Of a stretch of DNA of 8,585 nt, positions 1 to 6,406 are shown piece by piece. The notes below the pieces were generated by a model. The model was not told where the DNA came from. It saw nothing but the letters and a program-made list of their open reading frames with translations, and did not search any database. Numbering within the stretch: position 1 is the first letter of the stretch; every line of letters begins with the position of its first letter. This DNA comes from Campylobacterota bacterium. GTDB lineage: Bacteria > Campylobacterota > Campylobacteria > Campylobacterales > Sulfurovaceae. The translations under genes were made by a program, and so were the position numbers. The stretch is taken from positions 1 to 8,585 of the forward strand of contig QMKT01000080.1 of NCBI GenBank assembly GCA_003646505.1, in the 5' to 3' direction.

Positions 1-282
1 CTCAGGTAATTCTTTTACTTCTTTAGGTACATCAACTTCAACTTTTGGTTCAGAAGTCGGTTCAGGAGTCGGTTCGGGTTTTGCTTCTTGCTTTGCTTCG
101 GGTTTTGGCTTAGGAGTTGGCCTTGGTGCTACCTTCTTAACTTTGAGCTTTTTTCGTGGGGTTTTTTTCTTTTTTGATTCTACATCTCTCTTTGCCTGAT
201 ATTTTTTTTCATTTCTATATTCGATGAAGATGATTAAAAGGATGAGAAGAATAAGGATAGATAAAATGGTTAATGCAAGCAT
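1..282 (-). CDS. Partial bitopic membrane protein, Lys/Pro/Glu-rich
   Basis: The first 94 codons of a minus-strand gene run off the left edge. The start ATG (280-282) is preceded by an AAAGGGA ribosome-binding site. Residues 2-20 are a single hydrophobic helix (MLALTILSILILLILLIIFI). It is followed by a strongly basic stretch (about residues 21-54, rich in Lys and Arg) and a low-complexity Pro/Glu/Lys/Thr region with PTPKPKPE and PEPTPEPT runs (about 55-94). Basic residues directly after the helix predict an outside N-terminus and a cytoplasmic C-terminus, the topology of ZipA-like anchors. TonB-type proteins have the opposite topology. The functional domain lies beyond the window, so no function is assigned. 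The gene is divergent from tatD across a 113-bp gap. Confidence 0.75.
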   Translation of the reverse strand, partial: MLALTILSILILLILLIIFIEYRNEKKYQAKRDVESKKKKTPRKKLKVKKVAPRPTPKPKPEAKQEAKPEPTPEPTSEPKVEVDVPKEVKELPE

Positions 283-309
283 AAGCGTCCCTTTTAGTCT
301 TGTAACTAA

Positions 310-315
310 ACTATA
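310..315 (-). promoter_or_regulatory. Candidate -10 box for the partial membrane protein
   Basis: The minus strand reads TATAGT here, giving a leader of about 20 nt before the ATG at 282. There is no convincing -35, which is common in Campylobacterota promoters. The placement is inferred. Confidence 0.35.
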
Positions 316-368
316 ACTTATCTAAGATTAGATTCAGATGTATAAATAGAGTAAAGAGAAGATTTTGT

Positions 369-374
369 TATAAT
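369..374 (+). promoter_or_regulatory. -10 box of the tatD-mltD operon
   Basis: A perfect TATAAT lies 21 nt upstream of the tatD ATG, preceded by TTTTG. The predicted leader is about 15 nt. No -35 hexamer is visible. Confidence 0.5.
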
Positions 375-395
375 AAGATAAAAAATAGAGTATAT

Positions 396-1166
396 ATGAT
401 AATTGATACACATTGCCATTTGGATGATGAACGATATAATGAAGATATAGAGCAGGTTTTGGAAAATGCCAAACAAGAAGGTGTAGAAAAATTTATTATA
501 CCCGGGGCAGATCCTAAAACCTTGCAGCGTGCTGTAGAGCTGTCTGAAAAAAATGAAGGGGTTTATTTTGCAGTAGGCGTCCACCCTTATGATGCAGAGC
601 TTTATGACAGAAGTGATTTAGCAGCGTTCATTGATCATCCTAAATGTGTTGCTATAGGGGAATGTGGTTTGGATTATTTTAGATTACCTGCACTGCAAGA
701 GGACATTGACAAGGAAAAAGCCTTACAGAAAAAGATCTTTATTGATCAAATTTTATGGGCAAAAGAAGTAAAAAAACCACTAATAGTGCATATTAGAGAA
801 TCTTCTGAGGATTGCCTTGCTTTACTGGATGAATATGCAGGAGAAGAGGGTGGAGTCTTACATTGTTACAATGCTGATGAATCTTTACTCAAGCTCTCAA
901 AAAAGAATTTTTATTATGGTATTGGCGGGGTGTTGACATTTAAAAATGCAAAAAAACTGATCAATGTATATCCTAAGATCCCTGAAGATAAATTACTTAT
1001 AGAAACGGATGCGCCTTATCTTACCCCACATCCTCACAGAGGAAAACGTAATGAACCCTCGTATACTAACTTTGTCGCAGATAAAATGAGTGAACTTTCA
1101 AACTGTACTAAGAATGAAATAGAAACATTAAGTACAGCAAATGCGCAAAGACTTTTTAATTTTTAA
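396..1166 (+). CDS. tatD: TatD family metal-dependent hydrolase (DNase)
   Basis: A 256-residue TatD-type TIM-barrel hydrolase, the usual length for the family. The metal-binding set is complete: HCH at residues 6-8, Glu89 in the GECGLDY motif, His132 in VHIRES, His156 in HCYN, and Asp205 in ETDAPYLTP. The GVHP motif is at 61-64. Family members are cytoplasmic, metal-dependent 3'-5' exonucleases linked to DNA repair or turnover; the exact substrate cannot be read from sequence. The ATG lies 15 nt downstream of the predicted start of transcription and has only a weak AATAGAG ribosome-binding site. The stop codon shares its last A with the mltD ATG (TAATG), so the two genes are cotranscribed and probably translationally coupled. 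The pairing of tatD with a murein transglycosylase gene also occurs in Campylobacter. Confidence 0.95.
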   Translation: MIIDTHCHLDDERYNEDIEQVLENAKQEGVEKFIIPGADPKTLQRAVELSEKNEGVYFAVGVHPYDAELYDRSDLAAFIDHPKCVAIGECGLDYFRLPALQEDIDKEKALQKKIFIDQILWAKEVKKPLIVHIRESSEDCLALLDEYAGEEGGVLHCYNADESLLKLSKKNFYYGIGGVLTFKNAKKLINVYPKIPEDKLLIETDAPYLTPHPHRGKRNEPSYTNFVADKMSELSNCTKNEIETLSTANAQRLFNF

Positions 1167-2314
1167 TGTTTAGTGTTGGAAGTTATATTAAAAGCTCTTT
1201 ACTGTTCTTCTTCCTAGGGCTTAGTACACTCAATGCATCATGGATTGAAAGTAAATACCCAAGCTACGGTTATGTCTTTAATGAATTTGATGTCGATGAA
1301 TCTTATATTTATGATGATGATTTTGTATCTTTTGTTATGAAAAATGAAAAAAAGCTAAAACGTTTTTATCAACACTCTTTAATACGTGGGAAAGAGATAC
1401 TCCCTACCATGCAAGGCTTACTTGTTGAAGATGGCGTGAGTGATCTCTTTATCTATCTGGCTATGGTGGAATCTGGTTTTACAACAGATGCGGTCTCACC
1501 TAAAAAAGCGGTAGGTTTATGGCAATTTATGGCTGCAACGGCAAAACATTATGATCTTATTGTGTGTAACAGTTATGATGAACGATGTGATACGGTATCT
1601 GCAACCTCTGCAGCTATCTCTTACCTCAATAAATTGCATAAACAGTTTGGCAAATGGTACCTTGCTGCCATGGCATATAATTGTGGTGAGGGGTGTATGG
1701 AGCGTGCAATACGGAAAGCTGGGACAGATGATCTAAGTATACTGACTGACAATAATTTAAAATATCTGCCTCGTGAAACAAGGGCATATATTAAAAAACT
1801 TCTTCTTGTCTCAATGATAGGAGAGAATGTTACACTGGATTTTGGCAGAGATATTCATGAGGGGTTGGAAGATACGCTTATCAGGGTTGATGTATCCGGA
1901 GGTACCTCATTAAAACAGATTTCAAAACTGCTAAAAATGGAAGAAAAACGACTTTTTAACCTCAATAAAAGTTTGAAAAACGGTCTGGTGCCAAATGAAA
2001 AAGCAATTTATGAAATTACTATTCCTATAGAAAAAGTGTATGCATTTTATTTGCGTTATGAGTTACCTAAAAAGAAAAAAGCAGAGAAGAAAATAGATCA
2101 AAAAATATTGAACTTGAAGTCACATATGATTTCACATTATGTTGCATTAGGAGAGACGCTGGAGAGTATAGCAAAGCTGTATCATGCAGATAGTAAGGAG
2201 ATCATACTGACCAATCATTTAAAAAATGATTTTCTTATTTTGCACAGCTTACTGGTGATTCCTGTTAGCCAAAAGATATTTGAAGAAATGTCTCAACAAA
2301 TAGATGTATTATAA
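1166..2314 (+). CDS. mltD: Membrane-bound lytic murein transglycosylase D-like, SLT plus LysM
   Basis: A 382-residue exported peptidoglycan-cleaving enzyme. It has a signal peptide (basic start, hydrophobic SSLLFFFLGLSTL, probable cleavage after LNA at residue 24). The SLT/GH23 lytic transglycosylase domain covers about 85-215: catalytic Glu102 in AMVESGF, SPKKAVGLWQFM at 111-122, and AMAYNCGEG at 168-176. Residues 324-368 form a LysM peptidoglycan-binding domain (HYVALGETLESIAKLYH to LLVIP). Residues 238-288 look like a more divergent LysM. The protein should act in the periplasm, cutting glycan strands to 1,6-anhydro-muropeptides. There is no lipobox Cys, so it is a secreted rather than lipoprotein form. 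No ribosome-binding site precedes the ATG, which overlaps the tatD stop codon. The gene symbol follows the SLT-LysM architecture; strict orthology with E. coli MltD is not shown. Confidence 0.9.
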   Translation: MFSVGSYIKSSLLFFFLGLSTLNASWIESKYPSYGYVFNEFDVDESYIYDDDFVSFVMKNEKKLKRFYQHSLIRGKEILPTMQGLLVEDGVSDLFIYLAMVESGFTTDAVSPKKAVGLWQFMAATAKHYDLIVCNSYDERCDTVSATSAAISYLNKLHKQFGKWYLAAMAYNCGEGCMERAIRKAGTDDLSILTDNNLKYLPRETRAYIKKLLLVSMIGENVTLDFGRDIHEGLEDTLIRVDVSGGTSLKQISKLLKMEEKRLFNLNKSLKNGLVPNEKAIYEITIPIEKVYAFYLRYELPKKKKAEKKIDQKILNLKSHMISHYVALGETLESIAKLYHADSKEIILTNHLKNDFLILHSLLVIPVSQKIFEEMSQQIDVL

Positions 2315-2351
2315 TCTATCAGATTGAATATGTCTTAGATAAACTTTTTGC

Positions 2352-2357
2352 TATAAT
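2352..2357 (+). promoter_or_regulatory. -10 box of the greA-argC operon
   Basis: A perfect TATAAT preceded by CTTTTTGC, a T-rich upstream element typical of Campylobacterota promoters. It sits in the 77-bp gap between mltD and greA and gives a leader of about 27 nt. Confidence 0.55.
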
Positions 2358-2391
2358 ACATACAATTAATATAACTAAACAAGGATAAATC

Positions 2392-2880
2392 GTGCAAAAA
2401 GAGCCGATGTTAAGAGTAACATACGTAAAACTTTCAGAAGAATTAGAACAGTTGAAAACAGTTGAAAGAGGTGTCATTGCACTGGTGATCGATGAAGCAA
2501 GAGCACAAGGTGACTTGAAAGAAAATGCTGAGTACCATGCTGCAAAAGATGAACAAGGGCTTATGGAAGCACGTATCATTGAGCTGACAGATGTGGTTGG
2601 ACGCGCACAAGTGATTGACCCGTCTACACTGGCACATGAACGTATTTCTTTTGGCTCAACGGTACAGTTGACAGACCAAAATACAGATGAAGAACTTAGC
2701 TATACCATCGTTGGAGGACAAGAGTCTAACCCTACCAAAGGGCTTATCTCTATCCAATCACCTATGGCTAGAATACTTATAGGTAAAGAAGAGGGTGATG
2801 AAGTATCATTAACATTACCAACAGGTAAAAAATCATATGACATTGAAGCAGTGTCTTATGTAGAAATAGTAGTAGATTAA
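2392..2880 (+). CDS. greA: Transcription elongation factor GreA
   Basis: A 162-residue GreA, standard length (E. coli GreA is 158). The N-terminal coiled coil (about 8-78) carries the signature DEARAQGDLKENAEYHAAK. The tip acids Asp41 and Glu44 insert into the RNA polymerase secondary channel and stimulate cleavage of backtracked transcripts. The C-terminal FKBP-like domain (about 84-160) includes SFGSTVQLTD and SPMARILIGKEEGDEV. The start is a GTG, chosen because it follows AAGGAT by 6 nt and because the N-terminal MQKEPM matches epsilonproteobacterial GreA. The ATG five codons downstream has a poorer spacing. argC follows after 10 nt and is probably cotranscribed. Confidence 0.96.
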   Translation: MQKEPMLRVTYVKLSEELEQLKTVERGVIALVIDEARAQGDLKENAEYHAAKDEQGLMEARIIELTDVVGRAQVIDPSTLAHERISFGSTVQLTDQNTDEELSYTIVGGQESNPTKGLISIQSPMARILIGKEEGDEVSLTLPTGKKSYDIEAVSYVEIVVD

Positions 2881-2890
2881 GAGGTAGTAG

Positions 2891-3898
2891 ATGGTAAAAG
2901 TAGGAATTGTAGGTGCCAGTGGTTATACAGGGTTAGAATTGGTAAAAATGTTAGTGACTCATGGTGGGTTTCAGTTGACATATCTTGCTACTACGCAGGG
3001 TGATACTATGATAGAACAACTTCACCCTTCACTCGAAGATGTCATAAGCCTTCCTGTAGAAAAAGCAGATGTTGCCTCCGTGGTTGAACGATGTGAGCTT
3101 GTTTTTCTTGCATTGCCTCATAAAACTTCTATGGGGTTTGCAAAAGATCTTCTAGATAAGGGTGTAAAAGTAGTAGACCTTTCTGCTGATTACCGTTTAG
3201 ATCTTGATACGTATGAAGAACATTATTGTGAACATGAAGATACTGCACATTTGGATGAGTCTGTGTATGCACTTATAGAGTATTACAGAGAAGAGTTGAA
3301 AACAGCAAAATTAGCTGCAGGTCCGGGTTGTTATCCTACTGCTACGCTACTTGGTATTTTACCATTCATTCCTTACCTAGATACAAACGCACCTCTTTTT
3401 GTAGATGCAAAGTCAGGTGTCAGTGGTGCAGGTAAAAAGCTTACAGAGATGACAAATTTTGTTAATATGAATGAGAACATATTTGCCTACAATCCACTTA
3501 AACATCGTCATGCACCTGAAATTGCAGAGAAGATAGAAAAAGTATACGGTGCTAAAATGAACGTGAACTTTGTACCCCATCTTATACCTGCAACACGTGG
3601 TGAACTGGTTTCTGTGTATGCTGTATTAAAAGAAGATATTGATCCTCTTGAAGTACTGAAAAAACATTATGCTAATGACCCGTTCATTCGTATACGTGAA
3701 ACACCTGTAGATATTAAAAGTACAGCAGGCACACATTTTTGTGATATTTTTGCTGCTAAAAATGGCAATGCTTTGTTTGTAAGTTCTGCTATCGATAACT
3801 TACTTCGTGGGGCTAGTTCACAGGCCTTAGTTGCTGCAAACTTGATGTGTGGATATGATGAGGGTATGGGTATACCGGTTATTTCGTATATGCCGTAA
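2891..3898 (+). CDS. argC: N-acetyl-gamma-glutamyl-phosphate reductase
   Basis: A 335-residue ArgC. It catalyses the NADPH-dependent reduction of N-acetylglutamyl phosphate to the semialdehyde, the third step of arginine synthesis, in the cytoplasm. The Rossmann motif GASGYTG is at 8-14. The nucleophile is Cys147 in GPGCYPT. SGVSGAGKK spans about 175-183, and the HRHAPEI segment (205-211) supplies the conserved His. The C-terminal motif is SSAIDNLLRGASSQA. Length and motifs fit the common long ArgC type. An AGAGGT ribosome-binding site precedes the ATG, overlapping the end of greA. No other arginine genes adjoin it, so the arginine pathway is scattered at this locus. No strong terminator follows, only the imperfect repeats in the next gap. 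Confidence 0.97.
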   Translation: MVKVGIVGASGYTGLELVKMLVTHGGFQLTYLATTQGDTMIEQLHPSLEDVISLPVEKADVASVVERCELVFLALPHKTSMGFAKDLLDKGVKVVDLSADYRLDLDTYEEHYCEHEDTAHLDESVYALIEYYREELKTAKLAAGPGCYPTATLLGILPFIPYLDTNAPLFVDAKSGVSGAGKKLTEMTNFVNMNENIFAYNPLKHRHAPEIAEKIEKVYGAKMNVNFVPHLIPATRGELVSVYAVLKEDIDPLEVLKKHYANDPFIRIRETPVDIKSTAGTHFCDIFAAKNGNALFVSSAIDNLLRGASSQALVAANLMCGYDEGMGIPVISYMP

Positions 3899-3947
3899 CC
3901 CCGTAGGGCACATATTAATAAAAAGAAGAGACAACCCACATGCAGTT

Positions 3948-3992
3948 TGGGATTGTATTATTGTTAAATCGAAAAATTAATATATAATCCCA
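3948..3992. repeat. Imperfect inverted repeat downstream of argC
   Basis: The left arm (3948-3960) begins TGGGATTGTATTA. The right arm (3978-3992) is TAATATATAATCCCA, whose complement reads TGGGATTATATATTA. The arms pair over most of their length with a small bulge. A second, competing pairing joins ACAACCCA (3931-3938) to the left arm (3948-3956). It could act as a weak argC terminator or as one end of an intergenic repeat unit. There is no clean U-run on either strand. Confidence 0.4.
3961..3988 (+). promoter_or_regulatory. Candidate promoter for the lpxH-like/yqaA operon
   Basis: TTGTTA (3961-3966), a 16-nt spacer and a perfect TATAAT (3983-3988). Transcription from here would give a leader of about 130 nt carrying the 22-bp palindrome. 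It overlaps the inverted repeat, so the match may partly reflect AT-rich repeat sequence. Confidence 0.35.
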
Positions 3993-4012
3993 GATTGCCA
4001 GATAGCTTTCTC

Positions 4013-4034
4013 GTTACTTTTCTAGAAAAGTAAC
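4013..4034. repeat. Perfect 22-bp palindrome, probable dispersed intergenic repeat
   Basis: GTTACTTTTCT is followed directly by its exact complement, so all 22 bases are self-complementary. The flank continues with CAAAAGTCGTCACT and ends near AGTGACAGGG at 4083-4092. GTCACT (4043-4048) and AGTGAC (4083-4088) form a second inverted pair. The pattern GTTACTTTT...AAAAGTAACCAAAAG resembles short dispersed intergenic repeats I recall from many proteobacterial genomes; this is recollection, not a search result. Only one copy is in the window. Confidence 0.55.
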
Positions 4035-4126
4035 CAAAAGTCGTCACTGTTCTCAAATCGCTGCGCTTTCAAGGGTGTTCTAAGTGACAGGGTAGAGCAA
4101 TTAAAAGAGAAGAAAATAGAGGTAAT

Positions 4127-4810
4127 ATGATTGAGATACAAGAAAACGCAATCTTTATAGCTGACTCACATTACCCTCATCATGGTGATGCATTTTTAAA
4201 CTTACTTCAAAAATTAGAAAGTGGAGAAGTAAAGACTTCCCAACTCTTTTTAATGGGTGATAACTTTGATCTTCTGTTTGGATACAATGGGTACATTCAA
4301 ACATTTTCTTCTGAAGCCATCAGCTTATTACAGACACTTTCAAAAAAAATAGAAATACACTATTTTGAAGGCAACCATGATTTTTGTCTTTCTGCAATTT
4401 TCCCAGATATAAAGGTATATAGTAGAGAACAACAACCCATAGTATTTCAACTGGATGAAAAAAAAGTTGCCATCTCTCATGGTGACAAATATGTGACAGG
4501 ATTCGGTTATGACCTTTATTGTAAGGTTTTACGTAATAAAACGACACTGACATTTTTAAAACCTTTTGAAAAAGCTATTATTGATCATCGTATGAAAAAA
4601 TTATCTCAAAAACATATTTGCTTGACTTTTCATTGCTTTGAAAAAAGAGTAGAAGCTATACTTGAAAACTATAAAGAAGCAGATCTTGTTATCGAGGGAC
4701 ACTTTCATCAATCTAAAATAGTAGGTAAATACATCTCTTTACCTTCTCAGGCATGCCAAAATAAAGTTGCTGTAGTAGAAGAGGGTAATGTGGTGTTTAA
4801 AAGCCTCTAA
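4127..4810 (+). CDS. LpxH-like calcineurin-type metallophosphoesterase
   Basis: A 227-residue metallophosphoesterase. All dinuclear metal-site motifs are present: DSH (Asp13, His15), GDNFD (44-48), GNHD (82-85), SHGD (117-120) and GHFH (191-194). The long charged helical insert between SHGD and GHFH (about 122-185) matches the lipid-binding cap of UDP-2,3-diacylglucosamine diphosphatases, which release lipid X and UMP in lipid A synthesis at the inner membrane face. One departure is GNHD where E. coli LpxH has GNRD, so the substrate may differ and no symbol is given. AGAGG precedes the ATG at 5-6 nt. The stop overlaps the next gene's ATG (TAATG), and that neighbour is an integral membrane protein, which fits an envelope role. 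Confidence 0.8.
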   Translation: MIEIQENAIFIADSHYPHHGDAFLNLLQKLESGEVKTSQLFLMGDNFDLLFGYNGYIQTFSSEAISLLQTLSKKIEIHYFEGNHDFCLSAIFPDIKVYSREQQPIVFQLDEKKVAISHGDKYVTGFGYDLYCKVLRNKTTLTFLKPFEKAIIDHRMKKLSQKHICLTFHCFEKRVEAILENYKEADLVIEGHFHQSKIVGKYISLPSQACQNKVAVVEEGNVVFKSL

Positions 4811-5232
4811 TGGTTTACTTAACACTCTTTACAGTCTCTTTTCTTGCAGCAACACTTTTACCTTTAGGCAGTGAAGCTTTACTTCTGTATGATATTTCTC
4901 AAAACTATTCACTACTATTTTTATGGTCTGTTGCAACATTTGGCAATACGCTGGGTTCTATGGTGAACTATTGGTTGGGATTAAAAGGTGAGGCGTACCT
5001 TGAAGAAAAAGAATATCTTTCTGTAAAAAAAATGGATAAAGCCAGAGGGTTTTTTGGTAAATATGGAGGATGGGCATTACTTCTGTCATGGGTTCCTATT
5101 ATCGGGGACCCATTGACTTTTATTGCAGGTGTGTTACGCTACGACTTTAAGTGGTTCGCACTCATTGTAGCTGTAGCCAAAGGTATGCGCTACGCTGTGA
5201 TCATTTTTTTAGCAAGTAGCTTATCTGTATAG
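4810..5232 (+). CDS. yqaA: YqaA-type DedA/VTT-family membrane protein
   Basis: A 140-residue small member of the DedA/VTT (SNARE-associated) membrane superfamily, close to E. coli YqaA (142 residues). Features in order: a first hydrophobic segment at 2-25 with the conserved Glu22, FGNTLGSMVNYWLG (44-57), a charged loop (58-82), and the motif GGWALLLSWVPIIGDPLTFIAG (86-107). Residues 115-138 form the last helix. DedA proteins are linked to lipid carrier flipping and membrane homeostasis; the role of YqaA itself is unknown. The start codon overlaps the previous stop and has no ribosome-binding site of its own, so translation is probably coupled. The last 43 bp overlap the convergent DUF3817 gene. 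Confidence 0.88.
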   Translation: MVYLTLFTVSFLAATLLPLGSEALLLYDISQNYSLLFLWSVATFGNTLGSMVNYWLGLKGEAYLEEKEYLSVKKMDKARGFFGKYGGWALLLSWVPIIGDPLTFIAGVLRYDFKWFALIVAVAKGMRYAVIIFLASSLSV

Positions 5233-5483
5233 AAAGAACCAAATGGGATAAGTGACAAGATAGAGTAAATTGCAGTCTCTTGCAATGTAAATCCTGCTTC
5301 TCTCTTCGCTTCAATGATCTGATAGATAAATGCAAACACAAGTACACCGTGAAGCATACCTACAACCTTTGTAGCCATTGGGATCCCAAAACTATACTTC
5401 ATTGGCATTGCTATGAATAGTAAAATTATATACGAGATACCCTCTATTTTATTGATGAGACGGAATTTTTTTAATTCAGACAT
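5190..5483 (-). CDS. DUF3817 family small membrane protein
   Basis: A 97-residue integral membrane protein matching DUF3817 in pattern: a short N-terminal LKKFRLINKIEGISY, then the AMPMKY motif (25-30), VVGMLHGVLVFAFIYQI (40-56) with conserved His45-Gly46, and a third helix (about 70-86). The C-terminus is basic. The family's function is unknown. The ATG has a good TAGGAG ribosome-binding site at about 5 nt. The stop TAG lies inside yqaA, so the two genes share 43 bp tail to tail. I chose the long form because the DUF3817 core lies entirely outside the overlap and the overlap encodes only the basic tail. Confidence 0.88.
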   Translation of the reverse strand: MSELKKFRLINKIEGISYIILLFIAMPMKYSFGIPMATKVVGMLHGVLVFAFIYQIIEAKREAGFTLQETAIYSILSLIPFGSFYTDKLLAKKMITA

Positions 5484-5509
5484 AATTACTCCTAATTTTA
5501 ATTTTTGAG

Positions 5510-5515
5510 AGTATA
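5510..5515 (-). promoter_or_regulatory. Candidate -10 box for the DUF3817 gene
   Basis: The minus strand reads TATACT (context GCTATACT), 26 nt upstream of the ATG. No clear -35 is seen. Confidence 0.4.
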
Positions 5516-5526
5516 GCAGAAGATAT

Positions 5527-5556
5527 TTAACAAAACTATATTTTTTAAGTTATAAT
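5527..5556 (+). promoter_or_regulatory. Promoter for the six-helix membrane protein gene
   Basis: TTAACA (5527-5532), an 18-nt spacer and TATAAT (5551-5556). The T-rich run TATATTTTTTAAGT precedes the -10. It sits in the 103-bp divergent gap with the DUF3817 gene. Confidence 0.5.
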
Positions 5557-5586
5557 GAGTTTTTAAATTTTAAGGAATAAGTATAA

Positions 5587-6261
5587 ATGGAAAATGAAAA
5601 TATGCCTGCACAGAATATACCAGAGTATGATTTTAACATTATAGAGATCATCAAAGAAGGATTTCGTCATTTAGATGGAGTAAAAGGGACTTTTGTTGCA
5701 GCGTTTGGGGTTTATCTTGTCGTTGCTATTGCATTACAGATCGTTTTGGGTATTTTCTTTCCTTCTCCGACAGAAGAACCTAATCTTCTCAATCAACAGA
5801 TCGTCACTATCCTAAGTTACCCTGTACTGATGCCTCTAATGGTTGGTATCATCATGATGGCTATAAACTATTCACGTGGTGAAAATATAAAATTTAAATC
5901 TGTTTTTAACTATTATCATCTTATGGGTAAGTTAGCATTGGCAGGTATTCTTATCTATGTAATGACGATCATAGGATTTATACTGCTTGTGTTACCTGGT
6001 ATTTATCTGAGTATTGCTTATGTATTTACTTTACCTCTTATAGCAGATAAAGGGATGGACGTATGGGAAGCGATGGAATTTTCAAGAAAAACAGTAACAA
6101 AACACTGGTTTAAAGTCTTTGGACTCATGTTTCTTTTGAGTCTTATTTTTCTAGCGGGTATTATGACTTTTGGTATAGGACTCATTTGGGCTGTGCCACT
6201 GTTATTCCTTACTTTGTATGGTTTACTGTATAGATATATATTTGATGCGTTTGAAGTCTAA
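5587..6261 (+). CDS. Six-helix membrane protein of unknown function
   Basis: A 224-residue polytopic membrane protein with an acidic, soluble N-terminus (1-33). Hydrophobic segments lie at about 35-57, 73-95, 113-134, 135-153, 176-197 and 198-218. Between the fourth and fifth helices is an amphipathic stretch, ADKGMDVWEAMEFSRKTV (153-170). The pattern LPGIY...PLIADKGM...WEAMEFSRK...HWFKVFGL recalls polytopic inner-membrane proteins of the YciC/DUF975-like kind, but I do not recognise a family with certainty and assign no function. AAGGA lies 10 nt before the chosen ATG. A second in-frame ATG, five codons later, is less likely because AAGGA is farther from it. The gene stands alone behind its own promoter. 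Confidence 0.85.
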   Translation: MENENMPAQNIPEYDFNIIEIIKEGFRHLDGVKGTFVAAFGVYLVVAIALQIVLGIFFPSPTEEPNLLNQQIVTILSYPVLMPLMVGIIMMAINYSRGENIKFKSVFNYYHLMGKLALAGILIYVMTIIGFILLVLPGIYLSIAYVFTLPLIADKGMDVWEAMEFSRKTVTKHWFKVFGLMFLLSLIFLAGIMTFGIGLIWAVPLLFLTLYGLLYRYIFDAFEV

Positions 6262-6262
6262 C

Positions 6263-6291
6263 TTTACAAGTAATAACATTTGTGTTAAAAT
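6263..6291 (+). promoter_or_regulatory. Candidate sigma-70 promoter for an antisense RNA
   Basis: TTTACA (6263-6268), exactly 17 nt, then TAAAAT (6286-6291), starting 2 nt after the stop codon of the preceding gene. No plus-strand gene follows for 1.5 kb. The predicted transcript starts near 6298 and would run antisense to the whole micro-ORF at 6326-6391. Confidence 0.45.
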
Positions 6292-6299
6292 ACGTTTGA

Positions 6300-6321
6300 A
6301 GAGAGAGTCTTACCTCTCTCT
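6300..6321. repeat. 8-bp hairpin after the micro-ORF
   Basis: AGAGAGAG (6300-6307), loop TCTTAC, then CTCTCTCT (6314-6321), perfectly paired. On the minus strand it follows the micro-ORF stop by 4 nt and could be its terminator, although only a broken T-rich stretch follows. On the plus strand it would form the 5' end of the antisense RNA. Confidence 0.6.
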
Positions 6322-6325
6322 GTGT

Positions 6326-6391
6326 TTAACGAGAATTCAGCCATCGTAAGATAGCAAGAATTACCGCAAGTATGAAAATAATATTATTCAT
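6326..6391 (-). CDS. 21-residue hydrophobic micro-ORF, toxin-like
   Basis: ATG (6389-6391) to TAA (6326-6328) on the minus strand encodes 21 residues: MNN, then the apolar run IIFILAVILAIL, then RWLNSR. It is preceded by a strong ribosome-binding site (GAGGTG at 6401-6406, 9 nt spacing). A candidate promoter lies upstream at 6506-6534, leaving a structured leader of about 100 nt. One short membrane helix with a Trp and basic residues at the end is the style of type I toxins (Fst/Ldr, Ibs, ZorO). No sequence match to AapA-type Campylobacterota toxins is visible. Two in-frame GTG codons just upstream could lengthen it by three or four residues. It could instead be a small membrane subunit or chance; toxin activity is inference. 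Confidence 0.45.
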   Translation of the reverse strand: MNNIIFILAVILAILRWLNSR

Positions 6392-6400
6392 TATTTTCAC

Positions 6401-6406
6401 CACCTC
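6401..6406 (-). promoter_or_regulatory. Ribosome-binding site of the micro-ORF
   Basis: The minus strand reads GAGGTG, a six-base match to the 16S anti-Shine-Dalgarno sequence and among the best in the window. It abuts the foot of the leader hairpin at 6406-6429. Confidence 0.5.

Noticed and set aside
318..584. An 88-codon minus-strand open frame across the tatD start
   Set aside because: It overlaps the well-supported tatD N-terminus and the divergent promoter region. Its composition is that of AT-rich antisense noise.
2313..2325. A small stem AATCT-ATC-AGATT after mltD as a terminator
   Set aside because: Five A/T-rich pairs with no T-run behind them are too weak to call in this base composition.
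3940..3987. A 16-codon plus-strand frame starting MQFGIVLLL
   Set aside because: It is hydrophobic, but it has no convincing ribosome-binding site and lies within the inverted repeats, which explain the sequence better.
4026..4129. An open frame KSNQKSSLFSNRCAF... running into the lpxH-like start
   Set aside because: It is the translation of the repeat element after the 22-bp palindrome, with no start codon or ribosome-binding site. Such frames in dispersed repeats are often wrongly annotated.
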